This document shows positions 1-10,985 of a stretch of 64,000 nucleotides of DNA, in pieces. Below the pieces are notes generated by a model. It was not told where the DNA came from. It saw only the letters and a program-made list of their open reading frames with translations, and made no database searches. The translations under genes and the position numbers were made by a program. The DNA comes from Azorinus chamasolen. Lineage: Eukaryota > Mollusca > Bivalvia > Cardiida > Solecurtidae. Location: contig OY755241.1 in the NCBI GenBank assembly GCA_963576725.1, positions 30,568,853 to 30,632,852 of the forward strand, read 5' to 3'. Each line of letters starts with the position of its first letter. Positions within the stretch are counted from its first letter, which is position 1.

Positions 1-150
1 CCTCTACAAAAGTTATATAAATTACGCCCCTGGGGTCAAAATTGGCCTGCCCCAGGGCCGGCTAGTTTTCTATAGAACATGTAGTGAAAACTTTGATAAC
101 CTTCTCCTCTGATTGTCTGGTGAGCGCTTGTATAAGTTTAGGACACAAGC
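1..150 (+). repeat. Fragment of Helentron/pearl-like tandem-core element
   Basis: The text CCTCTACAAAAGTTATA, the GGGGTCAAAATTGGCC block and CTTCTCCTCTGA match the core unit of the large array at 32987-34480, and GGTGAGCGCTTG matches that element's right end. The fragment is cut by the window edge, so its full length is unknown. Confidence 0.6.
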
Positions 151-1000
151 TGGCTGTGATATGGGCGATTTAGCAGGTATTGGCCATCATTACGAAAACT
201 GAAGGGTGGCCATGGAAACGGTTAAAATACACATAGCCTAAAAGAATTTAAACTTGAATATTTACATTCGCCCTGCAACGTCCTTATATAACCTTATTCT
301 AAAAAGAAAGTTGCATTTTCCCATGAACGTTCATTTCAATACCGGTTTGAGTCGGTTCTCTTTTTCCCAGAATTCCGCTGTGTAAGCGCGGAGTAATACT
401 GTACTGACCCAGTTATGACCTATTTTAAGATTTATCAATGGGGAATCGATACGTGTCCGTGTTTTGCCGTTCAAGCGGCCCTGAAAATTTGAAATGTGGC
501 ATCTTCTTACTGAGAATTATCGCTTGAATACATAATATTGCCAACTTTAACAGCCGTGGCGTATCAAATATATTATCAAGTAATGAGTGAAGCATAAATA
601 AGTCAATGTCCTTACCGTTAACAAAGAAAAATCCGAGAATAAAATCCAACGTTGTGACCCGCTTTCGATCAAGCATGGCGGGTGAGTAAATTGGCTTCGA
701 CAGCGCGACCTACATTTAAGAAGATGCTTTAATACCAACATTTCGTAAATATATATGATTTGAAATATCTCGATAATCTTTTCTTTAAACATAGCTGGAC
801 AATTTACTGATTAAAATCTTGTATTCATTCTATATTTATAATATGTGTTTGGGACTATTTTTCATACCATATATAGAGATCCTACTACGTTAGAAACGAA
901 CCTGGCAACGACCTAGATTAGCGGCTATTACGTGACCGGTATATAATATTTTAAAAAAAATCCGTTGAAATATAAGAAATACAATGGAATATAAATATAA
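151..1000. other. AT-rich intergenic DNA, nothing recognised
   Basis: I see no splice-bounded open frame, tRNA-like box or palindrome here. The two overlapping minus-strand frames at 425-792 are short, lack splice or promoter context and resemble no family. Confidence 0.5.
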
Positions 1001-1156
1001 GAAATAAATGACGTGCTCCCGATGTTCATGAGGTTATGCAACGCATAGCTTTACGAGCAAAGATTCACGTGAAGCCCTTCGGGCTTCACTAACTTTGCTC
1101 GTAAAGCTATGCGTTGCATAACCTCATGAACACCGGAAGCACGTCATTCATTTCTT
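1001..1156. repeat. Large near-perfect palindrome upstream of TRIM gene
   Basis: Arms of about 63 bp (1001-1063 and 1092-1156) pair with only a few mismatches; both contain GAGGTTATGCAACGCATAGC or its complement. The spacer carries its own small hairpin, GAAGCCC-TTCG-GGCTTC. It ends about 160 bp before the start codon of the TRIM-like gene and about 70 bp before its TATA candidate. It matches none of the hairpin families found elsewhere in the window. Confidence 0.85.
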
Positions 1157-1226
1157 AAATACATTCGCGATTCTGATTCAGTAGACTTTTCTGAGGGGGC
1201 ACGGTAGACATTATCATGTAATACCC

Positions 1227-1234
1227 TATATATA
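1227..1234 (+). promoter_or_regulatory. TATA-box candidate
   Basis: TATATATA lies 81 bp upstream of the ATG at 1315, which leaves room for a short 5' leader. It is the only good TATA-like motif between the palindrome and the start codon. AT-rich DNA makes chance matches common. Confidence 0.35.
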
Positions 1235-1314
1235 CGATTTCAGATACGGGCTGTGTATAAACGATATCACACCGTCAATCCAGACTACATACTAAATATG
1301 GACATTATCTAAGT

Positions 1315-1655
1315 ATGGCGACGAGCGTAGAGGTCGATGGTACTAGGGATCAAAGCTCGGATAATGTACAAGAACACACATGCGGACCATGTGGCAGAGA
1401 GGGTCGGGTAAAGGAGGCCTCACATTACTGTCCGGACTGTGACCAGTGCTACTGCAGGACGTGTCTTTGTGACCATAACGTCCTTGGAAGATCGGCCATA
1501 CACCAATGGGGCAGGACGTCAACTCAGAAGGCGGAGAAGAACCAAGAGAGAGACGATGTTTGTTTGTGTCCGAGGCATCCGGATTATGAAGCCACCATGT
1601 ACTGCGAGGAGCATGACGACATGTACTGCAACATATGCCAGATAGAGAAACACGG
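1315..1655 (+). CDS. TRIM-like gene, exon 1
   Basis: The exon encodes the start, both Cys/His clusters and ends with two bases of a glycine codon. The frame stays open to 1808, but after 1655 the translation loses B-box spacing, and the in-phase acceptor at 4141 restores it. The upstream context TCTAAGTATGG is an acceptable start context. No earlier in-frame ATG is evident. Confidence 0.85.
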
Positions 1656-4600
1656 GTCAGTTGATACTGTTAGAGATGTCCAGTTTTCCTTTTTCTCTAG
1701 AAGAAAGCTAACAGGCAAATTGGAGAAAATGTTTCATTGTTCCAATTTACCAAAGTGCAATTATTTAAGTATACCTGTTGAGGAAAGTGTACATTGTATG
1801 GACTGAAGCGGTATATTTAGGGTGTGTCACATGACCTACACAGAACACTGGCATCTATTGGTCACTCCAGCCTGTATCGTGTCACGGCATTTGTTACAAA
1901 ATCGCATTTTTTAGCATTAACCTTTAGCCTGCTGAGCAAATTATTTTACACAATTTTTCACCTACTACATGTTTATGCCCCCCAGATCAAATCTGGGGGG
2001 CATATTGTTTTTGCCCTGTCTGTTCGTCTGTTTGTCAGCAACTTTAACATTGGTCATAACTTTTGAGCCAGTACAGATAGCGACTTAATATATGGCATGC
2101 ATATGTATCTCATAATGCCGCACATTTTGAGGGGTGACATGTCAAGGTCAAGGTCATCCTTCAAGGTCAGAGGTCAAATATATGGGTCAAATCACCGACT
2201 TTAACATTGGCCATAACTTTTGGACCAGTAGAGATAGAGACTTGATATTTGGGGTGCTTGTGTGTCTCATGAAGCTGCACATTTTGAGGGGTGACATGTC
2301 AAGGTCAAGGTCATCCTTCAGGGTCAAAGGTCAAATTGTCTGTTTTTTTGGCTGTAACTTTAACGCAACCTTAACATTGGTCATAACTTTTTAGCCAGTA
2401 CAGATAGAGACTTGATATTTGGCATGCATATGTATCTCATAAAGCCGTACAATTTGAGGGGTGACATGTCAAGGTCAAGGTCATCCTTCAAGGTCAGAGG
2501 TAAAATATATGGGTCAAATCACCGACTTTAACATTGGTCATAACTTTTGGACCTGTACAGATAGAGACTTGATATTTGGCATGCTTGTGTATCTCATGAA
2601 GCTGTACATTTTGAGGGGGTGACATGTCAAGGTCAAGGTCATCCTTCAGGGTTAAAGGTCAAATTGTCTGTTTGTTTGTCTGTAACTTTAACATTGGTCA
2701 TAACTTTGAGCCAGTACAGACAGAGACTTAATATTTGGCATGCATATGTATCTGATAAAGCCGCACATTTTGAGGTGTGACATGTCATGGTCAAGGTCAC
2801 CCTTAAAGGTCAGAGGTCAAACATATGGGTAAAATCACCGACTTTAACATTGGCCATAACTTTTGAACCAGTACAGATAGACTTGATATTTGGCATGCTT
2901 GTGTATCTCATGAAGCTGCACAGTTTGAGGGGTGACATGTCAAGGTCATCCTTCAGGGTCAAAGGTCACCAACTTCAAATTGGCCATAACTCTTGAACCA
3001 ATAGATATAGAGTCTTGATATTTGGTATGCATGTGTATCTCATGAAGCTGCACATTTTGAGGGGCAACATGTCAAGGTAAAGGTCATCTTTTAGGGTCAA
3101 AGGTCACCGACTTTAACATTGGCCATAACTTTTGAACCTGTAGATACAGACTTGACAGTTGGTATGCATGTGTATCTCATGAAGCTGCACAGTTTGGGGG
3201 TAACGTGTCAAGGTCAATGTCATCTTTCAGGGTCAATGGTCACCGACTTTAACATTGGCCATAACTTTTGAACCAGTAGAGATACAGACTTGACATTTGG
3301 TATACATGTGTATCTCATGAAGCTGCACAGTTTGGGGGTGACATGTCAAGGTCAAGGTCATCTTTCAGGGTCAAAGGTCACCGACTTTAACATTGGTCAT
3401 AACTTTCAAACCAGTAGAGATACAGACTTGATAGTTGATATACATGTGTTTCTCATTTGGCTGCACAGTTTGATGGGTGACATGTCAATGTCATCTTTGA
3501 AGGTCAAAGGTCATTAACATTGGCCATAACGTTTGAACCAGTAGATATACAGCCTTGATACTGGTATGCATGTGTATCTTATGAATCCGCACAGTTTGAG
3601 GGGTGACATGTCAAGGTCAAGGTCATCCTTCATGGTCAAAGGTTACCAACTTTTAACATTGGCTATAACTTTTGAACCATTAGAGATACAGACTTGATAT
3701 TTGGTATTCATGTGTACCCCATGAAGCTTCACAGTTTGAGGGGTGACATGTCAAGATCAAGGTCATCCTTCGGGGTCAAATATCATATCGAGGGGGCATA
3801 GTGTTTCACAAACACATCTTGTTAAAATTCAAGCTATACTCAATTTGTCTACCAAAATGCATAGGTATTCACTCATCCGCCCATAGCAGGCTGAAGGTTA
3901 AACAGCCACCTCTTTCAAATATGTATGTTTATTTACTAACGGATCGCTTTAGAGAGATACGGTTGTCGTATAGACGTGCATTAAGTGTTTTGATTTATAA
4001 AATTCCAGTTGACCCAATCAATTCATTGTGTTTGGATTCGTTTGTATTAAATCTAATTATATTCCATGTAAGTATCAACGTTTTGTTTTGATTTCTGTAT
4101 AGTAAGTTTAGACTATAGCCTGTGTTTACTTATATTGCAGAACCTGTAATAAAATGAAGTTACACGTATTAGAAGATGTTGTGAATCAAGCTCAATCCGA
4201 CATTGATATTGGCGAAATTAAGACAAATATTGAACGTCTACGGCGCGAGTTGAGCTGGATAACTAATGAATGCAAGTTTAGAGCGACAAACGCGACACTG
4301 TCTCTCAAAAGATACATAGACCAAACCCGCATAATAAAAAAAGAAATTAATCTAATTTTTGACGAACATGAAAAAGTTGCTAACCACCATGTGAAAGTTT
4401 TAAAGAATGGCTTTGAGACAAATAGACGTGACTGTGCGAACGTTACAAAAGATTTGGCTAACATCCAGCAAAACTTAGAGACACCACACCACAAAATGGA
4501 GCAGTTTATTAAGGTAAAACGATACAGAACCTTAGTTAGAGAAAGGGTCAGTACAGTTTCTAAACTTCGTGAAGCTAGCGGAAAGGAAATAATTACCCTT

Positions 4601-5482
4601 ATTCCACAGCATAAGGTAGATAGTACACTCGCCACTATCAAAGAAATAGGGACGTTAGTTATGAGCTCGTCCCGTGTTCAGCTTAGCACGGAGAATGACG
4701 AAGTTGACTGTGCAATTGTAGGAATGAGTCAGTCAGTGAGTAATGGATTTATTTTAGCAGATTACAGCAACAAAAAGCTTATACAAATAGATGGCGACAA
4801 TGTCATCGCGAACACTCACACTCTTGACCATGGGCCGATAAGTGTTTGCTCGACGGGTGATAATGAGGTTGCTGTTCTATTGAACAATGAAACTGTACAG
4901 TTTGTGTCTACAGGATCCTGCATGGAACTCACCAAAAGTTTTAAACTTGATTGTCAATATGAGCACATAACAGCTCAAAATGAGAATATAGTTTTAGCAA
5001 GATATACGAAATGCATTTACTATAACAAACGCTGCACGTGTGTTATTAACTTACGGTGTTATAACAGATCCGGGTCTGGTCAAATTGTCTGGAACAAGAG
5101 TTTAGATGACAACATTCAGCATCATTTTGGCATGCAAGATAGTTACATGAAACTGATCGGAAAGTCGGATAAGCTTTACATAGCCAGCTCCAATTCGAAT
5201 ATGTTGTATACGTGTGATACGGAGGGAAACCTGCTCGCTTCTCTTTCCCTTGACTGCCGTCCAACAGGACTATGCATGGATGATATGGGATATGTGTATG
5301 CAAGTGTAAGTGGAAACGTGGTTTATAAAGTAGACACAACCAGAAATAATGTAGTAAAGAAAATTCCCTATGGACGTGTAGACATTTCATCTCTAAAGGT
5401 TTTATGTTTTGACACACGCTACGGGAGATTGGTGGCTGTCAGTGAGAAGGGAAACGAGCTTTACTGGATAAAGAACAGATAA
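1315..5482 (+). CDS. TRIM-like protein, two B-boxes, coiled coil, propeller-like C-terminus (no RING)
   Basis: Two exons, 1315-1655 and 4141-5482, join in phase: CACGG|GTCAGT is the donor and TATATTGCAG|AACC the acceptor, giving EKHG-TCNKMK and a 560-residue protein. Residues 23-63 form B-box 1 (C23, C26, C39, C42, C47, C50, H54, H63). Residues 85-116 form B-box 2 (C85, H88, C97, H100, C105, C108, H113, C116). The intron cuts the last zinc-binding segment, so splicing is needed to complete the second box. About 125-260 is charged and heptad-like, a probable coiled coil. About 297-560 has repeated strand motifs such as ILADYSNKKLIQIDGD and GYVYASVSGNVVYKVD, typical of NHL/six-bladed propellers. 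There is no RING before C23, so ligase activity is doubtful. In the family such proteins act in ubiquitin signalling or innate immunity; the role here is inferred. Confidence 0.88.
1917..3901. mobile_element. TTAA-flanked element in TRIM intron (piggyBac-type ends)
   Basis: Left end TTAA-CCTTTAGCCTGCT (1917-1933) pairs with right end AGCAGGCTGAAGG-TTAA (3885-3901) with one mismatch. TTAA duplication and a CCYT-type terminus are the mark of piggyBac superfamily elements. The interior is almost entirely the tandem-core element at 1971-3823, so the outer element is non-autonomous or was interrupted. Confidence 0.65.
1971..3823 (+). mobile_element. Helentron/pearl-like element with about 12 tandem core units
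   Basis: It opens with a hairpin (GCCCCCCAGAT-CAA-ATCTGGGGGGC), then a TTTTTGCCCTGTCTGTTCGT tract. Twelve degenerate units follow, marked by TTAACATTGGYCATAACTTT near 2044, 2203, 2366, 2530, 2691, 2850, 2979, 3115, 3250, 3388, 3511 and 3656. Units are about 160 bp on the left and 125-145 bp on the right. It closes with GGGGGCATA, a small hairpin GTGTTTCACAAACAC and then ATCTTGTT. A 5' hairpin, internal minisatellite and 3' hairpin match bivalve pearl/HINE elements. It has no coding capacity. Confidence 0.7.
4141..5482 (+). CDS. TRIM-like gene, exon 2
   Basis: The exon begins with one base completing glycine 114, then TCNK before the methionine at 4154. That methionine is therefore internal, not a start. 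It holds the coiled coil and the whole C-terminal propeller in one uninterrupted 1.3-kb exon, as in many molluscan TRIM paralogues. The stop TAA is at 5480-5482. Confidence 0.88.
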
Positions 5483-5553
5483 ACATGTTACCTATAGTTT
5501 GACGTGTGAAACAGTTGGGCAACAATTTTATCCATATCAGAATTTTGCTCTTA

Positions 5554-5559
5554 AATAAA
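5554..5559 (+). terminator. Polyadenylation signal of TRIM-like gene
   Basis: AATAAA lies 72 bases after the stop codon, followed within about 40 bases by a T-rich stretch (TTTTCTTCTTTGTG), the usual arrangement for cleavage and polyadenylation. Confidence 0.6.
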
Positions 5560-5737
5560 AAACGACACGGTTGAAGACTGATATTAATTTTCTTCTTTGT
5601 GACTGGGACGCATTGACGTCACTGATCAGTGCCATTGTATATAGAAATTGATCAACAAGTTGTATAATAGTTTTAATAAAATCCTTTCGTTGTCATGGAC
5701 GTATCTGTGGTTGCGTCGCATTGTCAATTTGTCACCT

Positions 5738-5808
5738 TTGCAAACAGTTGGATCCAAATGAGACACAAAGTGCATTGTTACTCGGTGTCTGACCAGGATC
5801 CAATCTAT
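5738..5808. repeat. Decayed family C palindrome
   Basis: CAAACAGTTGGATCC on the left and TCGGTGTCTGACCAGGATCC on the right are degenerate arms of family C. The flanks at 5560-5737 and 5809-6240 show nothing recognisable; the small frame at 5820-6020 runs into this repeat. Confidence 0.5.
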
Positions 5809-6249
5809 TGTAAGTATCTTTGTTGAAGGAAAATAACGGAAATTCAAAGAGGAAATTGGAGGACGGTGATACATTTGCAATACGTGACAGTGAGTTGAAT
5901 ACCGTCAAATGCTTCAATATAAGCAGCACTGCAAGCAGTTGCACAAAACGAACATCGAAAGCACATCGTTTCGGTCTTAAAATGTGCGAACAAAATCATG
6001 AAACTAACAGCTACTATTAACTGAACGCAAGGCTGGCCCGACGTATCATAACATGCTCTGTTTATTATATTTTTTATATAAAACTGGCCAAATTTCTTTT
6101 TCCGTCAGTAATACATCCCGTAACAGGTTTTCAGTATTTTATTAAGAAAAATGAACATTGCTAATCTATATTTAACTCGAAATTGGAATACAACAGAACC
6201 CCTTTAAACGGAAATCTTAATAAATCAACTTTGGGTGTCTTTAACAAAC

Positions 6250-6297
6250 ATCTGGCTGCTTAAGATAGACTTTCGTCCTGCATTAAGCTGCCTACTG
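6250..6297. repeat. Family D palindrome remnant
   Basis: CTGGCTGCTTAAG and CTGCATTAAGCTGCC are the outer arm pieces of family D; the central arms are missing. Confidence 0.45.
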
Positions 6298-6455
6298 CCT
6301 CTGCGACCCCAGAATTGTACATATTTTAGAGTTCCAGATCTGTAGATTGTTTTATGTTTTAACTTTCAATTATTCATTTTTAATAACAGCTCATAGTTTG
6401 TCAATTTGCATATGTGTATATCGCTAGTATTTTGTAGTATTTTCTTGGTCAAGGG

Positions 6456-6512
6456 TATTGACCGGCAGTCAAACGCGTTACCACTACACCACCGCACACT
6501 ACACCACGACAA
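6456..6512 (-). repeat. tRNA-like SINE head fragment
   Basis: On the minus strand GTGGTGTAGTGGTAACGCG is an A-box-like D-arm and GACTGCCGGTC an anticodon-stem-like stretch. No B box or acceptor stem follows, so it is a SINE remnant rather than a tRNA gene. Confidence 0.35.
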
Positions 6513-6547
6513 TATGGGAAACAGGAATGTGGTGTTTGTTATATAAC

Positions 6548-6757
6548 TGTTAGCTCTTTACTCTATAAATAGTTATGGCAGAAATAATAGTATATGAACA
6601 TCTGATGATTTTGGCCACGACAGAAACTGTAGAATCATAACACATAAGCAAACACAGTTAACCATGGTCAGACATCTTCTAAATGGGTCTTCTTATCTGG
6701 ATCTACTTTCTGGCACGGATAAGTGAAAAGGCGTCTTCTCTGTCATATAAAGGGTTA
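6548..6757. repeat. Decayed family B2 element
   Basis: GGCCACGACAGAAACTGTAG, GCAAACACAG, GGATCTACTTTCTG and ATAAAGGGTTA follow the B2 order, but the central palindrome has decayed. Confidence 0.5.
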
Positions 6758-6861
6758 GCTAAAGATGCAAACATTGGTCGAATCAGAGCAAAGACTGAAT
6801 GGTTACTATATTGATACTGCAGGTGTTATGGTAGTTACTTGCACACTAGTGGCGAATTACC

Positions 6862-6940
6862 TATGCAAACAGTTTGGATCCAGAACTGACTTGAGACGCC
6901 GAGTAACTTGATATCTGATCGGGATCCAAACCTGTTTTAC
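6862..6940. repeat. Family C palindrome
   Basis: Arms GCAAACAGTTTGGATCCAG and GGGATCCAAACCTGTTT flank GAGACGCCGAGTAACTTG. The right inner arm has lost its GGCGTC. Confidence 0.6.
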
Positions 6941-7064
6941 ACCCTGGTATTCCAAGACCAATATTGTTGTTGAATGTACGAAAAAAGTAAAAGACGATAT
7001 GTGTGTGTAAGGGTTACAGAGCGTGCAAATGATTATGTAGGATGCAGGTATGTTCAGTTTCACA

Positions 7065-7291
7065 TTAACTCATTCTCTCCTAGGCTATTTTAGACCCAAC
7101 CTCTTTGAATGTATCTACCGAAAAGGAGCATTAACTAGAGGAAAGGAAAAATAAAATATTTGTAGTTTGAAATCATTGTGATAAATAGAGCATTTGCTCC
7201 TACAGGAGCAAATGCTCTATTTATCGCAATGATTTTATTAAGTGACTTCTATAGATGCGTAAAAATGTGTCACTAGGGGATAATGTGATAA
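7065..7291 (+). mobile_element. Family A element, full structure
   Basis: TTAACTCATTCTCTCC opens it; GATAATGTGATAA closes it. Between lie the left module (CCAACCTCTTTGAATG, TCTACCGAAAAGGAGC), the palindrome at about 7169-7238 with apex CTCCTACAGGAG, and the right module with TGCGTAAAAATGTGTCACTA. Confidence 0.75.
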
Positions 7292-8536
7292 CGATTATAC
7301 ATATTATGTTTTATATCGCATTCGGTATTTGAATGGTACGGTGTTTATTTATTGTACTCGTATTATAATTTATGCTGTGAACCATAATCAGACTGTAATA
7401 AAGACGTTTTGTACATTAGATACTGGATGAGTTAATATATTCTGAAAGTGGGAGATCCTTCGAAAGTAAAAGTAGAAATGCGAAAAGAGACAATTACATA
7501 TTCGATTGTATTGAGTATGTTCATGAGCAGTAATTAAATTAAAAGTGCCACACTACTCACGCCACCTAGCACCGGCTTAGGTTGTCACCAAAATGATTGA
7601 GCCGAAGGTTGTATAGGCAAACGTTGTAGAGCCACATCAGAGACTGGGGCTTCTGAAGTAACCCTCTAATCAGGGTATGCCCTATTCGTTTCACAAATTA
7701 TATTCTGAAAGTCACATCATCAATGGAATTCTCGCAGAAATACCCCCCAAAGGAAATTAAGATTAGTTCCACAGTGCTCCAGCTAGGAATGAAAAAGGGC
7801 AGGGTGGATGTGGCATAGAGGGCACCGCGAGCCGCGAAGCAGCGAGCTGGGGGAGGGTGAAGGAGGGGGTGTCCCCCTCCTTCTGTCTAGGGGGGTTTGG
7901 GGGATCTCCCCCAGGAATTTTTTTAAAAAACAGGTCCCAAAAGATCACTTCTCCCGACTTTTCCAGAATAAATATACCAATATTTGGAAGCAGAAATTCA
8001 CTGTTTTTTTAGGTAATCAGCTACTCAGTATTGATATGTGAATACAGGCAAAATGTTGACAACATGTGATACAACCTTTTCATTCTTTATTTCATTTCAT
8101 TTTCAGATCATACTAGTTGATTGAAGAATTAAAATGAAAAGATGAAAGAAGAAATAGTCCAAGAAAAAAACTATTTCAGATGTTTATAACCACTGATAAA
8201 GATCAGTCTTTTATTTTCTTGAAAAAGAAATCTGTGCTTTGATGAGAGTGTCAAAACAGTTGATCACTGTTTGATAGTTTTTAATACATGTATATATATG
8301 GCAAACCCTACCCAGAAATAATGACATCTTTACATATCAAATGGATAAATGAAATAATAAATATATACAGTGCTTCAGCTAGACTTTCAATGAGGGCACT
8401 TGCTAAAGTGTGACACAGTAGTTTTCTTTTCTTATTATGTTAATCAGAGAAGAAGCAACTCATGTATGTGTTTACATCTCTTTTATTATTTTTTTTCTCT
8501 CCCACACTCGAAGATCTGAAATTACAAAATAGATAT

Positions 8537-8805
8537 AACAAGAGTGTTCGGAGGAACACGTGTGTCACCTGCTTGCTTTTTAATATGAAAAAGGGAAATA
8601 ACTCAAAAAATATTGATGATAGAGTTGTGGCCCTTGTGCATGACACTTCCTCTCATCATGTTTGTTCCATGTGTGAAATTTGAAAGCTCTATAATGATTC
8701 GTTTAGAAATGACAGTCAAAAAAAGAAAGTGTGATGGACAGACAGACGACCGAAAAGTGATCCCTAAGTGACACACTGCCTCTCGGCAGGTGACATAAAA
8801 ATGAC
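8537..8805 (-). mobile_element. Short Helentron-like element nested in hAT relic
   Basis: Read on the minus strand it begins with a hairpin (CCTGCCGAGAGGCAG) and a GTCTGTCTGTCC tract. It holds one core unit including AAGGGCCACAACTCTATC and ends with hairpin GTGTTCCTCCGAACAC directly followed by TCTTGTT. The same 3' arrangement closes the larger elements at 29681-31267 and 32987-34480. Confidence 0.6.
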
Positions 8806-9452
8806 AGTGTTGTTTTTTATTTGAATAATATTAACCATTCTCCAACTGGGAAAAAACTGCATGTTTTAAAATCAGTAAGTTGTTTGAATAATACAGCTAG
8901 TAAAATCACTACATGTTTAAAATTTCCAATATTATGAACTTATCTAGTTGTCCATTTATTTTTTTTTCAGATAAAGAAAATAAATAAGGCAATGCTATTT
9001 AGATAAAGGAATAAATAAATTTTCGATCAAATTTATCACTGATTCAACCAGTTTATATTTACAATTAATCTTTAATGCTGAAACTATTTTCTCTAAAATT
9101 AAACTTACGCAAAGAAATCAGTAAGTTTTCTCTTATTTGCATTCAGGATGTTAGATAAAGAACGTTGCATACGATCTCTAGTAGGCATTTTGAATACAGT
9201 AGTTAAACGATGTGTTAACAGACTAAAAGCATGAAATAAGTGACAGTATTATATATCTATAAAGAACACTTGATAAAAAATGGAATCGATTATTACCGAA
9301 TTATCAAACAGAAAACTAACACAGTCTATTTAGGAGTGTCACTGTTTCTTACTTTGGATCAAAAGACAGCGGTCTGGCTCAAAGTTACAGGTATAATCAG
9401 AAGCAAGAACCAATTACTTGCATTGTTTGTTACTCTTTAATCCCCTTAACGC

Positions 9453-9740
9453 TTATCTATAAATGTTAGTCCCCAATGTTGAGTAAAACATGTGCTGCGA
9501 GTAAATATCTAAAACTCCCGTGGTGAAATTTGTAGATTGCGTAACCATTTTGATGCGACTGGTTTCCCTATCAAAGTAAAGCGCAAAACGGTAACCAGCA
9601 GAATCTCCCTTGTTCACGCGTGAGTGCATATTTCCGGTGTTCCCTACTGGGGATATTCCCCAGTCAATACACAGTGTAAACAACCGACACGCTATGCAAA
9701 GTAGCGAAAGAAACGATGATTGCTTCAAGAATAGAAGCAA
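9453..9740 (-). other. 95-codon open frame inside hAT relic, unrecognised
   Basis: The frame is CpG-richer than its surroundings and its later part looks protein-like (e.g. GDSAGYRFALYFDRETSR), but I recognise no domain. It lies 120 bp inside the right end of the hAT-like element, so it may be a first exon or a fragment of a captured or transposase gene. There is no clear promoter, partner exon or poly(A) signal. Confidence 0.2.
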
Positions 9741-10559
9741 ATTGGGTCTGAAATTTAGAAATGGCTTTGTAAATTAGGGCAGGGCGTCACTAATTAGGGC
9801 AGGGCGTCGCTAATTAAGGGCAGGGCGCGGCGCCCTGCTGAAAGGGCCTAGCTGGAGCACTGGTTCCATAATACGCAATTGGGTACGTGCACCTACAAAA
9901 TAAGGCTCCGTATACAATAAGTCAGAGAATTGCATGACTTTTGATTTTGTATAATGTGGTATTAATCTGAGACGTGACTTACTGTTTATAGGATAGCAAA
10001 AGTGACATTATTTTGTCGCTGAATTAGTATCAATTTCAGTAACACAAATATGAATGACATGTTTTGTGTCACCCGGTTTAAGCAATATAAATGTTATGTG
10101 TATGGGTCACTTCTCAATGTGTCCGTCCGTCTTTCTGTTGCGGTGTCTGTCCGCATACAACCATATGCTTAAGTGGCTGGGCGCTGCCTAATACAAAAGA
10201 AATGTCGTATATATTCCTTTCGGACTACTCAATTATTTTGCCCGCCTGCCTGGTCGTCATTCTACCCATCCGTTCGCTTGTCTGTTACGTGTATAATTAT
10301 TACGACTTTTAGTCTATATTTCTCATACGCATATTTCATCACGGTTTCAACTTTAGCAAATGGCACGTGTTCTTTTGAGCACTCTTTTCATATTTTAGAT
10401 AATCAATTAGTGGGGACATATTCTTTATTTTAAATAGGCGAGGCTTTCGGCAGACATATCAGCGGGCTAAAATCATCAGACTTTCATTGATGCATGTGTG
10501 GTTGAACAAAACCGTGTTTATCAATTATATTTGCCCTGACTTTCGTAAACATGACATGA

Positions 10560-10985
10560 CATGACAGCTAACTGCAGGTGGAGGAAGGCCGTCGCTTTAA
10601 CAGTATTTCAGCACGACGTCTAGCTACCTGCAGGTGGAGGAAGGCCCTCGCTTCAACTGTATTTCAGCACGACGTACAGCTAGCTGTAGGCGGAGGAATG
10701 CCCCCGCTCTAACAGTATTCCAGCACGACGTCTAGCTACCTGCAGGTGGAGGAAGGCCCTCGCTTTAACTGTATTTCAGCACGACGTACAGCTAATTGCA
10801 GATGGAGGAAGGCCGTCGCTTTAACAGTATTTCAGCATGACGTACAGCTAACTGTAGGTTGAGGAAGGCCCCCGCTCTAACAGTATTCCAGCACGACGTC
10901 CAGCCACCTGCAGGCGGAGGAAGGCCCTCGCGTTAACAGTATTTCAGCACGACGTACAGCTACCTGCAGGTGAAGGAAGGTCCCT
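10560..10985. repeat. Tandem array of about 57-bp units from a SINE tail
   Basis: About seven units each contain CTGCAGGTGGAGGAAGGCC and CAGTATTTCAGCACGACGT, spaced about 57 bp. The last unit runs directly into the SINE body at 10986, and GGAGGAAGGCC matches the complement of the SINE's 3' part, so the array looks like an amplified SINE tail. Confidence 0.75.

Larger units (their letters stand above)
7766..9868. mobile_element. hAT-like DNA transposon relic with 6-bp target duplication
   Basis: The element runs from 7772 to 9862. Its ends are perfect 16-bp inverted repeats, CAGTGCTCCAGCTAGG and its complement, flanked on both sides by GTTCCA (7766-7771 and 9863-9868). Both subterminal regions carry GGGCAGGG-type blocks. 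CAGTG termini are typical of hAT elements. The 6-bp duplication departs from the usual 8 bp, so the assignment is provisional. No transposase is recognisable. A second end-like sequence, CAGTGCTTCAGCTAGACTTT at about 8369, suggests an inner copy or recombination. Confidence 0.75.

Noticed and set aside
4192..4641. 149-codon minus-strand frame
   Set aside because: It is the antisense shadow of the TRIM-like coiled-coil exon.
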